From contig JARYIJ010000001.1 in the NCBI GenBank assembly GCA_029980465.1, positions 1,674,001 to 1,738,000 on the forward strand: a DNA stretch of 64,000 bases, given 5' to 3'. A program made the translations under genes and the position numbers. The number at the start of each line of letters is the position of its first letter. Within the stretch, counting starts at the first letter, position 1. This document shows, one piece after another, positions 34,733-44,136 of this stretch. The notes under the pieces were generated by a model. That model saw only the letters and a program-made list of their open reading frames with translations. It had not been told where the DNA came from and ran no database searches. The DNA comes from Pseudolabrys sp. GTDB lineage: Bacteria > Pseudomonadota > Alphaproteobacteria > Rhizobiales > Xanthobacteraceae.

Positions 34733-34967
34733 AGGAGCGCTCGCTCGGGCTCATCCTTCGAGACGCGCTCGTTACACTCGCGCTCCTCAGAGTCTGACTC
34801 GAAAAGAGCCCGTCAAAATCAACGACGTGTCCCGGACGCGGTGCAGCACGAGCCATCAGCGCGTTTACGCGCATCTTCGACGCGCTATGGCGAAGTGGTG
34901 CACCGCAGACCCGGGACACGAGGTTGAAAATCCGGAATCCTTACCGGTCAGACTGTCAGGATGAGGT
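34733..34967. repeat. Family-A composite repeat
   Basis: It begins with a CATCCTTCGAGACGCGCTCG module and the CTCGAAAAGAGCCCGTCAAA lead. The core GTGTCCCGGACGCGGTGCAG closes at ACCCGGGACACGAGG, and the tail is GACTGTCAGGATGAGG. It ends about 6 bases before the carbonic anhydrase stop codon, filling the gap between two convergent genes. Confidence 0.85.
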
Positions 34968-34972
34968 GGGAG

Positions 34973-35644
34973 CTAAAACCGCGCCGCGGCAAAGACCCGC
35001 GCGTAGTCTTCCGCCGCGACCGGCTCGAACGCGCCGCTCGCCGCGTCGAACACCGACAGTCTGCCAGTGGCGACGCCGAAATAGGCGGCGTGCAGCGTGA
35101 GCTTGCCGCGCTCGACCAGGATCTTCACGCAAGGGAACGTGATCAGATTGTCGAGCGTGGTCAGCGCCGCCTGTTGCTCGAGCGCGGTGAGATAGTCGGG
35201 AAGCGGCCGGCCGCCGCGCGGTCCGACCTTTTTCGCCGCTGGCTCGACCAGGGCCATCCAGTGGCCGATGAAATCGCCGGGCGACAGCGGCGCTGCCTCT
35301 TCGGCATAGGCCCTGATGCCGCCGCATTGCGCATGGGCGAGCGCGACGATGTGCTTCACGCGCAGCGCTTGCACCGCGAATTCGAGCGCGGCCGAAACCG
35401 AGCGTTGCGCGCCGTCCGGCGTGTAGGGCGGAACGAGGCCGCTGATGTTGCGCGACACGAACAATTCGCCCGGGCGCGCGTTAAAAATCACTTCGGGTGA
35501 AACCCGGCTGTCGCAGCAGCCGATCACCATGACCTCCGGCGATTGGCCGGTCTGGGCGAGCTCGCGGTAACGGTCCTGCTCGGCCCTGAGGCCGCCAGTC
35601 AGGAACGCGCGGTAACCCTGGATGAGCTGGTCGGGGAACGTCAT
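34973..35644 (-). CDS. Beta-class carbonic anhydrase
   Basis: The 223-residue zinc enzyme interconverts CO2 and bicarbonate. Zinc ligands and the active-site dyad are in CCDSRVSPEVIF (Cys44 or Cys43 with the Asp-Arg pair) and HAQCGGIRAY (His and Cys). The GELFVSRNISGLVPPY segment and the C-terminal LHAAYFGVATGRLSVFD also fit. It is cytosolic, with no signal peptide. It stands alone, convergent with asd across a repeat. Confidence 0.95.
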   Translation of the reverse strand: MTFPDQLIQGYRAFLTGGLRAEQDRYRELAQTGQSPEVMVIGCCDSRVSPEVIFNARPGELFVSRNISGLVPPYTPDGAQRSVSAALEFAVQALRVKHIVALAHAQCGGIRAYAEEAAPLSPGDFIGHWMALVEPAAKKVGPRGGRPLPDYLTALEQQAALTTLDNLITFPCVKILVERGKLTLHAAYFGVATGRLSVFDAASGAFEPVAAEDYARVFAAARF

Positions 35645-35843
35645 CGAAGCGCCTCGTCAAGGTTGTGGCCGTCACCAACCACGACCCCGGCAACCTTGGC
35701 AACCTTAACCGTGCCGATGGAAAGGCGGCCTTTTTCCGGCCCAAATCGCGCGTTCATCAGTGCTTCAGACAGCGCGGGTCATATACTTATCCGATCGTCG
35801 CCGCCCGCGGGGGCCGGCCCGGTGCTGCAGGATCGCCGCCATC

Positions 35844-37472
35844 ATGCTCATGAAGACCTCTGAAACCGGCGCCGTGTCGCGGCGCACGTCGGGCTTTTCC
35901 GGCGCCCAGGTCTTCGTCCTGTTCCTGGTGTGCACGCTGCTGATCTCGGTTCCGGTATGGACGCATCCGCTGCCGCCGATCTCGGACTACATCAATCACC
36001 TGGCGCGCATGCACGTCATCGCCACGATCTCGAAGAATCCGATGCTTGCGCATTTCTACGAGATCGACTGGCAGATCATCCCGAACCTGACGATGGATCT
36101 CATCGTTCCGCAACTGACGCGGTTCATGAGCGTTTACGTCGCCGGCGAAGTCTTCATCGTCGCCACCTTCGCGCTCATCATTTCCGGCACGCTCGCGCTC
36201 AACCGCGTTCTCATCGGGCGCTGGGGGCTGCTGCCGCTTGCGGCGATTCCGCTGCTCTACAATTACAATTTTCTCGTCGGGCTGATGAATTACATCTTCG
36301 GCATCGGCGTCTCGCTGTGGGCGCTGGCGGCATGGATTGCGCTACGCGAGCGGTCATGGCCGATCCGCCTCGGCATCTCGACGGCGCTCGTCGTCGTCCT
36401 GTTCTTCTGCCATCTCTCCGCGCTCGGCATCTATGGCGTCGGCATCCTCTCGTTCGAGATCCTCCGGCTGTGGGAACGGCGCGCCGAGCCATGGCCGGGC
36501 CGTATAGTCGATTTCGTCGTCAGCGGCCTGCCGTTCGCGGCGGCGGTCGCGCTGCTTCTCAAGAGCCCGACCATGAGCCTGGTCTCGGCGATCTACTGGG
36601 ACCAGCGCGGCAAGATGGACGGCCTGATGTACGTGGTGTCGGATTACTCCGACATCGTCGCGCTCGGCCTGATCGCGACGGCGCTGGTCGCCGCGGTCTG
36701 GGCGGTGCGGCACCGCGTGCTGAAATTCCATCCGTTGGTGTTCGTGCTGCTCGCCGTCGGCCTCGTGATCTACATCGCGCTGCCGCGCGTCATGTTCGAG
36801 ACCTACATGGCCGACCAACGCGTGCCGCTCGGCATCGTCTTCATGCTGGTGGCGTGCGGCGATCTCGAATTGCGCCGCCGCCTGGTGCGGCGCGGCTTCA
36901 TCGCCGTGCTGGTGCTGATGATCGGCGCGCGGCTGATCGAAATCGATCTCAACTGGTCGAACCTGTCGGACACGACCAGCGAATTCCGCTCGTCGGTGCG
37001 CCGCATCGCGCCCGGCTCCAAGGTGTTCGTCGCCTATGCCGACCGCTCGAGCGCCGGCGACGATATCCGCGACCTTGGCCTCGTGCACGCCGCCTGCATC
37101 GCGATGATCGAGCGCTCGGCGTTGGTGACGACCGCTTTCACCGTGGTCGGCAAGCAGATCCTGCACGTGCGGCCGGAATTCCGCGATTACGTCGACACCC
37201 ACGACGGCACGCCGCCGCTGATGTCGCAGCTTTTGATCGAGGACGACGGCATCCCGGCGCCGAACACGCCGGTGTTCTGGTCGAACTGGACCAAGTTCGA
37301 CTACCTCTATCTGCTGTTCACCGAGGACGACGCGCCCAATCCCGATCCGGACCGGCTCAAGCTCGTCGCCGACGGCGACCGCTTCCAGCTCTACAAGATC
37401 CTGAAGCCGCAGTCGCAGGCGGCCCTGATCGCTCCGCAGCCGCAACAGCCGGTCCTGCCGCGCAAGCCGTAA
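35844..37472 (+). CDS. Polytopic membrane protein of unknown function
   Basis: The 542-residue protein has roughly ten to twelve hydrophobic helices between residues 20 and 380, then a soluble C-terminal domain of about 150 residues with a Pro/Gln tail. A first extracytoplasmic loop begins PVWTHPLPPISDYINHLARMHVI, with Asp, His and Arg. This layout (first-loop acidic residue, many helices, C-terminal soluble domain) resembles GT-C type glycosyltransferases, but I cannot name a family. The ATG-CTC-ATG start region follows a CG-rich leader. It is followed 63 bases later by the CitE-like gene. Confidence 0.75.
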   Translation: MLMKTSETGAVSRRTSGFSGAQVFVLFLVCTLLISVPVWTHPLPPISDYINHLARMHVIATISKNPMLAHFYEIDWQIIPNLTMDLIVPQLTRFMSVYVAGEVFIVATFALIISGTLALNRVLIGRWGLLPLAAIPLLYNYNFLVGLMNYIFGIGVSLWALAAWIALRERSWPIRLGISTALVVVLFFCHLSALGIYGVGILSFEILRLWERRAEPWPGRIVDFVVSGLPFAAAVALLLKSPTMSLVSAIYWDQRGKMDGLMYVVSDYSDIVALGLIATALVAAVWAVRHRVLKFHPLVFVLLAVGLVIYIALPRVMFETYMADQRVPLGIVFMLVACGDLELRRRLVRRGFIAVLVLMIGARLIEIDLNWSNLSDTTSEFRSSVRRIAPGSKVFVAYADRSSAGDDIRDLGLVHAACIAMIERSALVTTAFTVVGKQILHVRPEFRDYVDTHDGTPPLMSQLLIEDDGIPAPNTPVFWSNWTKFDYLYLLFTEDDAPNPDPDRLKLVADGDRFQLYKILKPQSQAALIAPQPQQPVLPRKP

Positions 37473-37535
37473 CCGGCAAGGCAGATTTGATTGGCGAGGC
37501 TTGATTGCCCGGCGCGGGGCCGTGAAGATGGCGGC

Positions 37536-38411
37536 ATGACGATCCGTCCACGCCGCAGCGTTCTTTACATGCCGGGCTCCAACGCCCGCGCCCTCGAAAA
37601 AGCCAGGACCCTGCCGGCCGACGGCGTCATCCTCGATCTCGAGGATTCCGTCGCGCCCGACGCCAAGAACGCCGCCCGCGACCAGGTCGTCGCGGCGGTG
37701 AAGGCCGGCGGTTTCGGCCCGCGCGAGGTGTTCGTGCGGGTCAACGGCATCGACACGCCGTGGCATGCCGACGATTTGACCGCCGCGGCTCACGCCGCGC
37801 CGGATGCCATTGTCGTGCCGAAAGTGTCGACCCCCGACGCGCTCGAGCGCGTCGGACGCCGGCTGCTCGACATGGGCACCGACCACAGGACGCACATCTG
37901 GGCGATGATCGAGACGCCGCTGGCGCTGTTCAACATCCTGCCGATCGCAGCCGAAGCGCGGGATTCGGAATCCCGTCTCGCCGGCTTCATCATGGGCACC
38001 AACGATCTCGCCAAGGATACACGGGTGCGGCTGGTGCCGGGCCGGGCACCGATGGTGGGCTGGCTCGCCAACTGCGTGGCGGCGGCGCGTCACAATGGCA
38101 TCGACATTCTCGACGGCGTCTATAACGACATCGGCAATGCCGAGGGCTTTGCCGCCGAGTGCAGGCAGGGCGTCGAGCTCGGCTTCGACGGCAAGACGCT
38201 CATTCATCCGAGCCAGATCGAGCCGTGCAACGCCGCTTTTACGCCGGGCGCGGACGAGGTCGCGTGGGCGCGCAAGACGATCGCGGCCTTCGACCTGCCG
38301 GAGAACAGGACCAAGGGCGTGGTGTTGATCGACGGCCGCATGGTCGAGCGGCTTCATGCTGACATGGCGCGACGCACCGTCGCGGTCGCCGACGCCATCG
38401 CCGCACGATGA
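37536..38411 (+). CDS. HpcH/HpaI aldolase / citrate lyase beta-like protein (malyl-CoA lyase or thioesterase type)
   Basis: The 291-residue TIM-barrel protein matches the CitE-like family: RRSVLYMPGSNARALEKARTLPADGVILDLEDSVAPDAK with the metal-binding acidic cluster, VFVRVNGIDTPW, WAMIETPLALFNILPIA and FIMGTNDLAKDTR. The C-terminus has GKTLIHPSQIEPCNAAF. Relatives act on (S)-malyl-CoA, beta-methylmalyl-CoA or citramalyl-CoA. With a mesaconyl-CoA hydratase-like gene at 25 kb, a role in C4/C5 CoA-ester metabolism is possible. The exact reaction cannot be read from sequence. Confidence 0.85.
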   Translation: MTIRPRRSVLYMPGSNARALEKARTLPADGVILDLEDSVAPDAKNAARDQVVAAVKAGGFGPREVFVRVNGIDTPWHADDLTAAAHAAPDAIVVPKVSTPDALERVGRRLLDMGTDHRTHIWAMIETPLALFNILPIAAEARDSESRLAGFIMGTNDLAKDTRVRLVPGRAPMVGWLANCVAAARHNGIDILDGVYNDIGNAEGFAAECRQGVELGFDGKTLIHPSQIEPCNAAFTPGADEVAWARKTIAAFDLPENRTKGVVLIDGRMVERLHADMARRTVAVADAIAAR

Positions 38412-38494
38412 GGGCGCCGAGGGGGCACGGTCGCAAGCCAAATCCGGCTGTTGCGGGTGATGACAGCAGAAGGCGAGGCGGGGCCGGCCTTTCT

Positions 38495-38699
38495 CCGCCT
38501 CATCCTGAGGAGCCGCGCCGGAAATGATTCCGGCTTTTCAAGCTCGTGTCCCGGGCGCAGCGCAGCGTGTAAGCAGTGCGCTGCAGACCCGGGACCCGGC
38601 TTTCTTTGCGGGTTAACCGGGGTGCCGGCTCTGCGGTGCACCACGTCGCCATAGCGCGTCAACGCGCTTTGGCCTGCGGCGCTCCTCACCATGAGGGCG
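38495..38699. repeat. Family-A repeat in the 576-base CitE-leuD gap
   Basis: Core GTGTCCCGGGCGCAGCGCAG opens. ACCCGGGACCCGG and ACCGGGGTGCCGG form the inner pair, and a CTCCTCACCATGAGG module closes. The gap 38412-38987 also contains family-D elements (38721-38840) and a family-C element (38857-38954); I see no gene in it. Confidence 0.8.
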
Positions 38700-38720
38700 A
38701 CAGCGCTTCCACATTCCAGG

Positions 38721-38840
38721 CGTCATGCCCGGGCTCGACCCGGGCATCCATGATGCCTCGCTTCACCGAAGGACTTACGTAAGGCTGTATTCGCCTTGCC
38801 GCTTCATGGATTGCCGGGTCAAGCCCGGCAATGACAACCA
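38721..38840. repeat. Two family-D hairpin repeats
   Basis: GTCATGCCCGGGCTCGACCC...GGGCATCCATGATGC, then GGATTGCCGGGTCAAGCCCG...GCAATGAC. The two hairpins are in opposite orientation around a 50-base spacer, so the pair makes a larger palindrome. Confidence 0.8.
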
Positions 38841-38856
38841 AGAGGTCGGCGCAAAG

Positions 38857-38954
38857 CGGCATCCAGTAGCCAATGAGTCAGAGGACAACGACGAGCGCCG
38901 CCTTACTGGATCGCCCGCTGGAGCCTATGCTCGCGAAGGCGTGTACGGATGACG
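38857..38954. repeat. Family-C repeat
   Basis: GCATCCAGTAGCCAATGAGT, then CTTACTGGATCGCCCGCTGG and AGCCTATGCTCGCGAAGGCG. This resembles the right part of the 6690-6831 copy. It ends 33 bases before the leuD stop codon. Confidence 0.65.
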
Positions 38955-38987
38955 ACCGCAGAAGAAGCCGTTGGCCATGAGCAGCGC

Positions 38988-39593
38988 TCACGCCCACGGG
39001 CGGCTTTCTTTCACCTTCGACTCGTAGCTCGCGATCTCGCGCTCGTGCTGCTTGGTCAGGCCGATGTCATCGAGGCCGTTGAGCAGGCAGTGCTTGCGGA
39101 ACGGATCGATGTCGAACTTGACGATGCCGCCGTCCGGCCCGTGAATTTCTTGCTTCTCGAGGTCGACCGTCAGCGTCGAGTTGGCGCCGCGGTCGGCGTC
39201 GTCGAACAATTTCTCAAGGTCCTGCGGCGAGACGCGGATCGGCAGCAGACCGTTCTTGAAGCAGTTATTGTAGAAGATGTCGCCGAACGAGGTCGAGATG
39301 ACGCAGCGGATGCCGAAGTCCTGCAACGCCCACGGCGCGTGCTCACGCGACGAGCCGCAGCCGAAGTTATCGCCGGCGACGAGGATCTTCGCCTTGCGAT
39401 AGGCCGGCTTGTTGAGCACGAAGTCCGGGTTCTCGCTGCCGTCGTCCCTGTAGCGCTGCTCGGAGAACAGGCCCTTGCCGAGTCCGGTGCGCTTGATGGT
39501 CTTGAGGTATTGCTTCGGAATGATCGCGTCGGTGTCGACGTTGATCTGGTGAATCGGCGCGGCGACGCCTTCGAGAGTGGTGAACTTTTCCAT
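38988..39593 (-). CDS. leuD: 3-isopropylmalate dehydratase small subunit
   Basis: The 201-residue subunit forms the swivelling domain of isopropylmalate isomerase with LeuC. Signatures: [16 protein letters not shown] at the N-terminus, [20 protein letters not shown], and [16 protein letters not shown]. It starts at [13 protein letters not shown]; the longer upstream frame has no family similarity. It lies about 1.3 kb downstream of leuC on the same strand, with a metallopeptidase gene, a small exported-protein gene (other strand) and repeats between. Confidence 0.97.
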   Translation of the reverse strand: MEKFTTLEGVAAPIHQINVDTDAIIPKQYLKTIKRTGLGKGLFSEQRYRDDGSENPDFVLNKPAYRKAKILVAGDNFGCGSSREHAPWALQDFGIRCVISTSFGDIFYNNCFKNGLLPIRVSPQDLEKLFDDADRGANSTLTVDLEKQEIHGPDGGIVKFDIDPFRKHCLLNGLDDIGLTKQHEREIASYESKVKESRPWA

Positions 39594-39703
39594 CGCGGTG
39601 ATCGTCTCGCTTGTCTGGTCCGGGTCTCGGCGTTTTCGGGCCCCGTTTGTGCGGAGGTTGGCCGCGGCGGTCAAGAGCGCGGCAGTCCGGGCTGGCGTGC
39701 GGC

Positions 39704-40123
39704 CTAGCCGGCGCTAGCTTCGATCCGCTCCATGTCCTCGTCCGAGAGGCCGAAGTGGTGGCCGATCTCGTGCACCAGCACGTGGGTGACGATCGCGCCG
39801 AGACTGTCGTCATGCTCGGCCCAGTAGTCGAGGATCGGCCGCCGGTACAGCCAGATCATGTTCGGCATCTGGCCGCTGACGTCGGCGCGGAACGGCAGGC
39901 CGACGCCCTGGAACAGGCCGAGCAGGTCGAACTCGCTCTCGGCCCTCATGTGGTCGAGCACCTCGTCGGTGGGGAAGTCGTCGACCTGGATGACGAGGCC
40001 GGCGCACAGCGCGCGAAATTCATCGGGCAGGCGGGCATAGGCCGCGGCGGCCAGCGCCTCGAATTCGGCGAGCGAGGGCGCGCGCCGCGCCGTCCAGTCG
40101 GTGGGGCTGTGCGGGTCAGGCAT
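39704..40123 (-). CDS. Minimal MMP-like zincin metallopeptidase family protein
   Basis: The 139-residue cytosolic protein ends with the zinc motif [22 protein letters not shown]. This HExxHHxGLSD signature defines the short metallopeptidase family with a minimal MMP-like fold. The upstream part ([56 protein letters not shown]) fits members found across alphaproteobacteria and actinobacteria. Proteolytic activity is not established for most. The ATG ([10 protein letters not shown]) was chosen over a longer frame. It lies between leuC and leuD on the same strand. Confidence 0.85.
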   Translation of the reverse strand: MPDPHSPTDWTARRAPSLAEFEALAAAAYARLPDEFRALCAGLVIQVDDFPTDEVLDHMRAESEFDLLGLFQGVGLPFRADVSGQMPNMIWLYRRPILDYWAEHDDSLGAIVTHVLVHEIGHHFGLSDEDMERIEASAG

Positions 40124-40239
40124 AAGCGATACGGCGCCACGGCTTGAACGGTCGGTAATTTGCCATGTCGGCCAGGAGGTTGATCGAGAATTCCATTTGC
40201 AGCAAGGTGGCAGGCTGCCGGCAAACTTCGGGGGAACGG

Positions 40240-40488
40240 ATGACACGAACCTTGCTGCTTGCGCTCGCAGTGCTTGTTGCGGCCGCCGCGCCATCATGGG
40301 CGCCGTCATGGGCCGCGGCCGACAATAGCTCGGATGCGGCGACGGTTCATCGCGCCCGCATCACCGTCTATCCGCGCCGTGCGGAGCCCGGGCCCAACGC
40401 GGTGCGCCACTGCGAGGCGTGGCTGCAGCGCGAGAACCGGCCGAGCGGCCCGGTGCTGACGCCGCAGATGCGTTGCGAGTGGCGCTGA
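40240..40488 (+). CDS. Small exported hypothetical protein
   Basis: The 82-residue protein has a signal peptide at about 1-26 (LLLALAVLVAAAAPSWAPSWAAADN; the PSWA unit is doubled). The short mature part holds two cysteines (VRHCEAWL and MRCEWR), which may form a disulfide, and RARITVYPRRAEPGPNAVRHC. I know small proteins of this type from Bradyrhizobium-like genomes but no function. GGGGAACGG precedes the ATG. It is the only plus-strand gene between leuD and leuC. Confidence 0.65.
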   Translation: MTRTLLLALAVLVAAAAPSWAPSWAAADNSSDAATVHRARITVYPRRAEPGPNAVRHCEAWLQRENRPSGPVLTPQMRCEWR

Positions 40489-40493
40489 TTTGC

Positions 40494-40872
40494 GCTCCTC
40501 ATGGTGAGGAGCGTTGCGAATGCAACGCGTCTCGAACCATGAGGCCACATCCACCAATCTCGATTTACCCAAGTCTGATTTATCTTAATGCGCAAGTCGG
40601 GCATGCCGCGACTTGCGGGGACGTGCTCCTGACGGAGTGCCCCTCAGAGCCTGACCGGAAATGATTTCGGGTTTTCAAACTCGTGTCCCGGGCGCAGCGC
40701 AGCGTGAGCGAAGCGAAACGATGTGCTGCAGACCCGGGACCCCGGTGTTTCTTCGCGGATCAACCGGGGTCCCGGCTCTGCGGTGCACCACTTCGCTATA
40801 GCGTGTCGAAGACGCCCGTAAGCGCGCTGATGGCTCGTGCTGCACCGCGTCCGGGACGCGCCGTTGATTTTG
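40494..40872. repeat. Family-A composite repeat in the 397-base gap before leuC
   Basis: It contains a CTCATGGTGAGGAGCG...CTCGAACCATGAG hairpin, a 90-base unique stretch, then the core GTGTCCCGGGCGCAGCGCAG to CCGCGTCCGGGACGC with inner arms CCGGGACCCCGG and CCGGGGTCCCGG. It closes with CGTTGATTTTGATGA. It abuts the leuC stop codon. I see no gene inside. Confidence 0.85.
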
Positions 40873-40885
40873 ATGAAGGTCCTGG

Positions 40886-42298
40886 CTACTTCCACTCCCT
40901 GACGTCGACGAAGTGACCGGCGATCGCGGCCGCGGCGGCCATCGCCGGCGAGACGAGATGCGTGCGGCCCTTGTGACCCTGTCGGCCCTCGAAGTTGCGG
41001 TTCGAGGTCGAGGCGCAGCGCTCGCCGGGCTTGAGCTTGTCCGGGTTCATCGCGAGGCACATCGAGCAGCCCGGCTCGCGCCAGTCGAAGCCGGCCGCCT
41101 TGAAGATCTTGTCGAGGCCTTCGGCTTCGGCCTGCTCCTTCACGAGGCCCGAGCCCGGCACAATCATCGCGTAGACATTGCCGTTCACCGTCTTGCCTTC
41201 GGCGATGCGCGCCACCTCGCGCAAATCCTCGATGCGCGAGTTGGTGCAGGAGCCGATGAAGACGCGGTCGAGCTTGATATCGGTGATCTTCTCGCCGCCC
41301 TTGAGGCCCATGTAGCCGAGCGAGCGCTCGGCGGCGATGCGCTTGCTCTCGTCGGCGATGTCCGACAGCACCGGCACGCGGCCGGTGACGGACGCGACCT
41401 GCTCGGGGCTCGTGCCCCAGGTGACGATCGGCGGCAGCTTGGCGGCGTCGAGCCGGATCTCGCGGTCGAACTGCGCGCCGTCCTCGGAGCGCAAGGTCTC
41501 CCAGTAGCGCATCGCGTCGTCCCACATCTTGCCCTTCGGCGCCTTCGGGCGGTCCTTGAGATAGGCGTAGGTCTTGTCGTCCGGTGCGATGAAGCCGGCC
41601 TTGGCGCCGCCTTCGACCGACATGTTGCAGACCGTCATGCGGCCTTCCATCGATAGCGTGCGGATCGCCTCGCCGGCATATTCCAGCGCGTAGCCGGTGC
41701 CGCCGGCGGTGCCGATCTCGCCGATGATGGCGAGGATGATGTCCTTCGCCGTAACGCCGGGGGGCAGAGTGCCGTCGACGACGGCGCGCATGTTCTTCGA
41801 CTTCTTCTGGATGAGCGTCTGCGTCGCCAGCACGTGCTCGACTTCCGACGTGCCGATGCCGTAGGCAAGCGCGCCGAACGCGCCGTGCGTCGCGGTATGG
41901 CTGTCGCCGCATACGATCGTGGTGCCGGGCAAGGTGAAGCCCTGCTCGGGACCGATGACGTGGACGATGCCCTGGCGCCGGTCGAACTCGTTGTAATACT
42001 CGACGCCGAAATCCTTGGCGTTCTGCGCCAGCACGGCGATCTGCTCGGCCGATTCCGGATCGGGGTTGGGCTTGCTGCGGTCCGAGGTCGGCACGTTGTG
42101 GTCGACGACGGCGAGCGTCTTCTCCGGCGCGTGCACCTTGCGCCCGGCGTTGCGCAGGCCTTCGAAGGCCTGCGGCGAGGTCACCTCATGGACGAGATGA
42201 CGGTCGATATAGATCAGCGCGGTGCCGTCGGCGTCTTCATGGACGAGATGATCGTCCCAGATCTTGTCGTACAGGGTGCGCGGTTTCGATGTGCTCAT
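40886..42298 (-). CDS. leuC: 3-isopropylmalate dehydratase large subunit
   Basis: The 470-residue aconitase-family enzyme isomerises 2- to 3-isopropylmalate together with LeuD. Its [4Fe-4S] cysteines are in [18 protein letters not shown] and in [12 protein letters not shown] (CxxC). [25 protein letters not shown] and the catalytic [14 protein letters not shown] segment fit as well. It starts [14 protein letters not shown]. It lies downstream of rplS on the same strand, the usual order in this lineage, with a 463-base gap holding repeats. Confidence 0.98.
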   Translation of the reverse strand: MSTSKPRTLYDKIWDDHLVHEDADGTALIYIDRHLVHEVTSPQAFEGLRNAGRKVHAPEKTLAVVDHNVPTSDRSKPNPDPESAEQIAVLAQNAKDFGVEYYNEFDRRQGIVHVIGPEQGFTLPGTTIVCGDSHTATHGAFGALAYGIGTSEVEHVLATQTLIQKKSKNMRAVVDGTLPPGVTAKDIILAIIGEIGTAGGTGYALEYAGEAIRTLSMEGRMTVCNMSVEGGAKAGFIAPDDKTYAYLKDRPKAPKGKMWDDAMRYWETLRSEDGAQFDREIRLDAAKLPPIVTWGTSPEQVASVTGRVPVLSDIADESKRIAAERSLGYMGLKGGEKITDIKLDRVFIGSCTNSRIEDLREVARIAEGKTVNGNVYAMIVPGSGLVKEQAEAEGLDKIFKAAGFDWREPGCSMCLAMNPDKLKPGERCASTSNRNFEGRQGHKGRTHLVSPAMAAAAAIAGHFVDVREWK

Positions 42299-42565
42299 GG
42301 GATTGTCCGTTGGGATTGTCCGTGGCGTATCGGCCTAACCGGCCGTGAATTGACGAAGCGGATGGATCGCGCGGGGCGCGTCAAAGTCCGGCGACGAGCG
42401 CCGCGAGCTGGCCGAAGAAGCGCCACGGCAGGCGCGCATGATCGGCAAGGATGATCCGCTGACGTTCGGAAACCATGCGCTGTATATAGCGCTTCAAAAC
42501 TGAGGCGACAATGAAACGCATCGCCGCGCCGCGGCATGGATGCCGCGCGAGCCATTCATGGCCTG

Positions 42566-42752
42566 TCATGCCCGCACCCGCCTTCGAGGGCGCAGCGGGC
42601 ATCCAGGAGCTAATGAGGCGGAGACAGGCACCGCCTTCATCGATCAAGACGTTATGGGAGCAGCAAACTCCGTTCGTTCCCGCGCAAGCGGGATCCAGGG
42701 GCGACAATGCTGACACGTGAAGTCTGAGTCCCGCTTTCGCGAGGACGATCGG
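42566..42752. repeat. Family-C repeats in the 463-base leuC-rplS gap
   Basis: GTCATGCCCGCACCCGCCTT...GCAGCGGGCATCCAGGA begins, and GTTCCCGCGCAAGCGGGATC...GAGTCCCGCTTTCGCGAGG ends the unit, so two hairpins face each other. The remaining part, 42299-42565, should hold the leuC promoter; I see only a 31-codon frame there with no support. Confidence 0.7.
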
Positions 42753-42761
42753 GCGGTGACC

Positions 42762-43166
42762 TTACTCGGCCGCAGCGGCGGTCGCTCCGGCGGCTTCGCC
42801 GCCGCCGTGGCCGGTGCCTTCGGTGATGCGCGCCTTCTTGCCGCGCAGGCCGCGCAGGTAATAGAGCTTGGCGCGGCGCACCTTGCCGCGGCGCACCAGC
42901 TTGATCGAGTCGATCATCGGCGAGTACAGCGGGAACACGCGCTCGACGCCTTCGCCGTATGAAATCTTGCGGACCGTGAAGCTCTTGTTGAGGCCGCGGC
43001 CGGCGCGCGCGATGCAGACGCCCTCGTAGGCCTGCACGCGGGTCTTGTCGCCTTCGACGACCTTGACGTTGACCAGCACGGTATCGCCCGGCTCGAAATC
43101 GGGGATGTCCTTGTTGGCGGACAATTTGGCGATCTGGTCCTGTTCGATCTGCTGGATCACGTTCAT
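42762..43166 (-). CDS. rplS: 50S ribosomal protein L19
   Basis: This 134-residue ribosomal protein sits at the 30S-50S interface. The signature is [91 protein letters not shown], complete to the usual end. An alphaproteobacterial Ala/Gly-rich tail ([18 protein letters not shown]) follows. GAGGAG lies before the ATG. It is the last gene of ffh-rpsP-rimM-trmD-rplS. Confidence 0.98.
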   Translation of the reverse strand: MNVIQQIEQDQIAKLSANKDIPDFEPGDTVLVNVKVVEGDKTRVQAYEGVCIARAGRGLNKSFTVRKISYGEGVERVFPLYSPMIDSIKLVRRGKVRRAKLYYLRGLRGKKARITEGTGHGGGEAAGATAAAAE

Positions 43167-43284
43167 GGCTAACTCCTCGGCAGCGCCAGCATCCGGCGCG
43201 CGGTTCCAAAAGCGGCGGTCTGAATGGGTCGGCGAGCTTCTACGCTAAAGCGGAGCCGTTGTCACCCCATCCAAAAGCTCGGTA

Positions 43285-43992
43285 TCAGGGCTTTTTCCGG
43301 GCCTGGTAGGCCTCCCACAGATCGGGCCGGCGCTGCTGGGTCAGCCGCTCGGCCTCGGCCCGGCGCCAGGCCTCGACCCTGGCGTGGTCGCCGGACACCA
43401 GGACATCCGGGATGGTCCGGCCTTCCCAGACCGGCGGCCGGGTGAACTGGGGGTATTCGAGCAGCCCGGCTGAGAAGCTCTCCTCGGCCGCCGAGGCCTC
43501 CTTGCCCATGACGCCGGGAATGAGCCGGACGCAGGCGTCGAGCAGCGCGAGCGCTGCCGGTTCGCCGCCGGACAGGATGAAGTCGCCGAGCGAAACCTCC
43601 TCGAGCTGTCGCCCCTCGATCAACCGCTCGTCGACGCCCTCGAACCGGCCGCACAGGATGACGGCGCCCGGGCCGGCGGCGAGGTCGCGCACCCGCGCCT
43701 GCGTCAGCGGCTTGCCGCGCGGGCTCATCAGCAGGCGCGGGCGCAAAGAACCCGATTTGTCAGCGGGAAGCGTATCGATCGCGGCGGCGAGCACGTCGGC
43801 CTTCATCACCATGCCGGGACCGCCGCCGGCCGGCGTGTCGTCGACGGTGCGGTGCTTGTCGGTGGCGTGGGCGCGGATGTCAATCGCCTCGAGCGACCAC
43901 AGCTTCAACGTCAGCGCCTTGCCGGCCAGGCTGAGGCCGAGCGGGCCCGGAAACATCTCGGGGAAGATGGTGAGGACCGACGCGCGCCACAT
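43285..43992 (-). CDS. trmD: tRNA (guanine-N1-)-methyltransferase
   Basis: The 235-residue SPOUT enzyme makes m1G37 in tRNAs reading CUN, CCN and CGG. Signatures: [109 protein letters not shown] and LEYPQFTRP. All form the trefoil-knot SAM site. AGGAG stands 7 bases before the ATG, immediately adjacent to a family-B repeat that separates it from rimM. Confidence 0.98.
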   Translation of the reverse strand: MWRASVLTIFPEMFPGPLGLSLAGKALTLKLWSLEAIDIRAHATDKHRTVDDTPAGGGPGMVMKADVLAAAIDTLPADKSGSLRPRLLMSPRGKPLTQARVRDLAAGPGAVILCGRFEGVDERLIEGRQLEEVSLGDFILSGGEPAALALLDACVRLIPGVMGKEASAAEESFSAGLLEYPQFTRPPVWEGRTIPDVLVSGDHARVEAWRRAEAERLTQQRRPDLWEAYQARKKP

Positions 43993-43995
43993 GAC

Positions 43996-44136
43996 GGCTC
44001 TCCTATACCTCCCCCTGAAAGGGGGAGGTCGATCGCGCGTAGCGCAATCGGGTGGGGGTCATGTTCCGTTTTTCCGGTTGACCCCACCCCGGCCGCTTCG
44101 CGGCCGACCCTCCCCTTTCAGGGGAGGGTGAGAGGA
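43996..44136. repeat. Family-B hairpin repeat between trmD and rimM, reading into rimM
   Basis: CCTCCCCCTGAAAGGGGGAGG at the left is a hairpin. GGGTGGGGGTC...GACCCCACCC forms the middle arms, and CCCTCCCCTTTCAGGGGAGGG is the right hairpin. The right half, from 44059, encodes the last codons of rimM including the stop. The left end is 4 bases from the trmD start. Confidence 0.88.

Noticed and set aside
38412..38987. Several 60-77 codon open frames in the CitE-leuD gap
   Set aside because: They translate the repeat families; the same peptides appear wherever the repeats occur.
42381..42476. 31-codon minus-strand frame MVSERQRIILADHARLP... between leuC and rplS
   Set aside because: A short frame without a clear ribosome-binding site; no recognised family. 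It could be real but cannot be supported.
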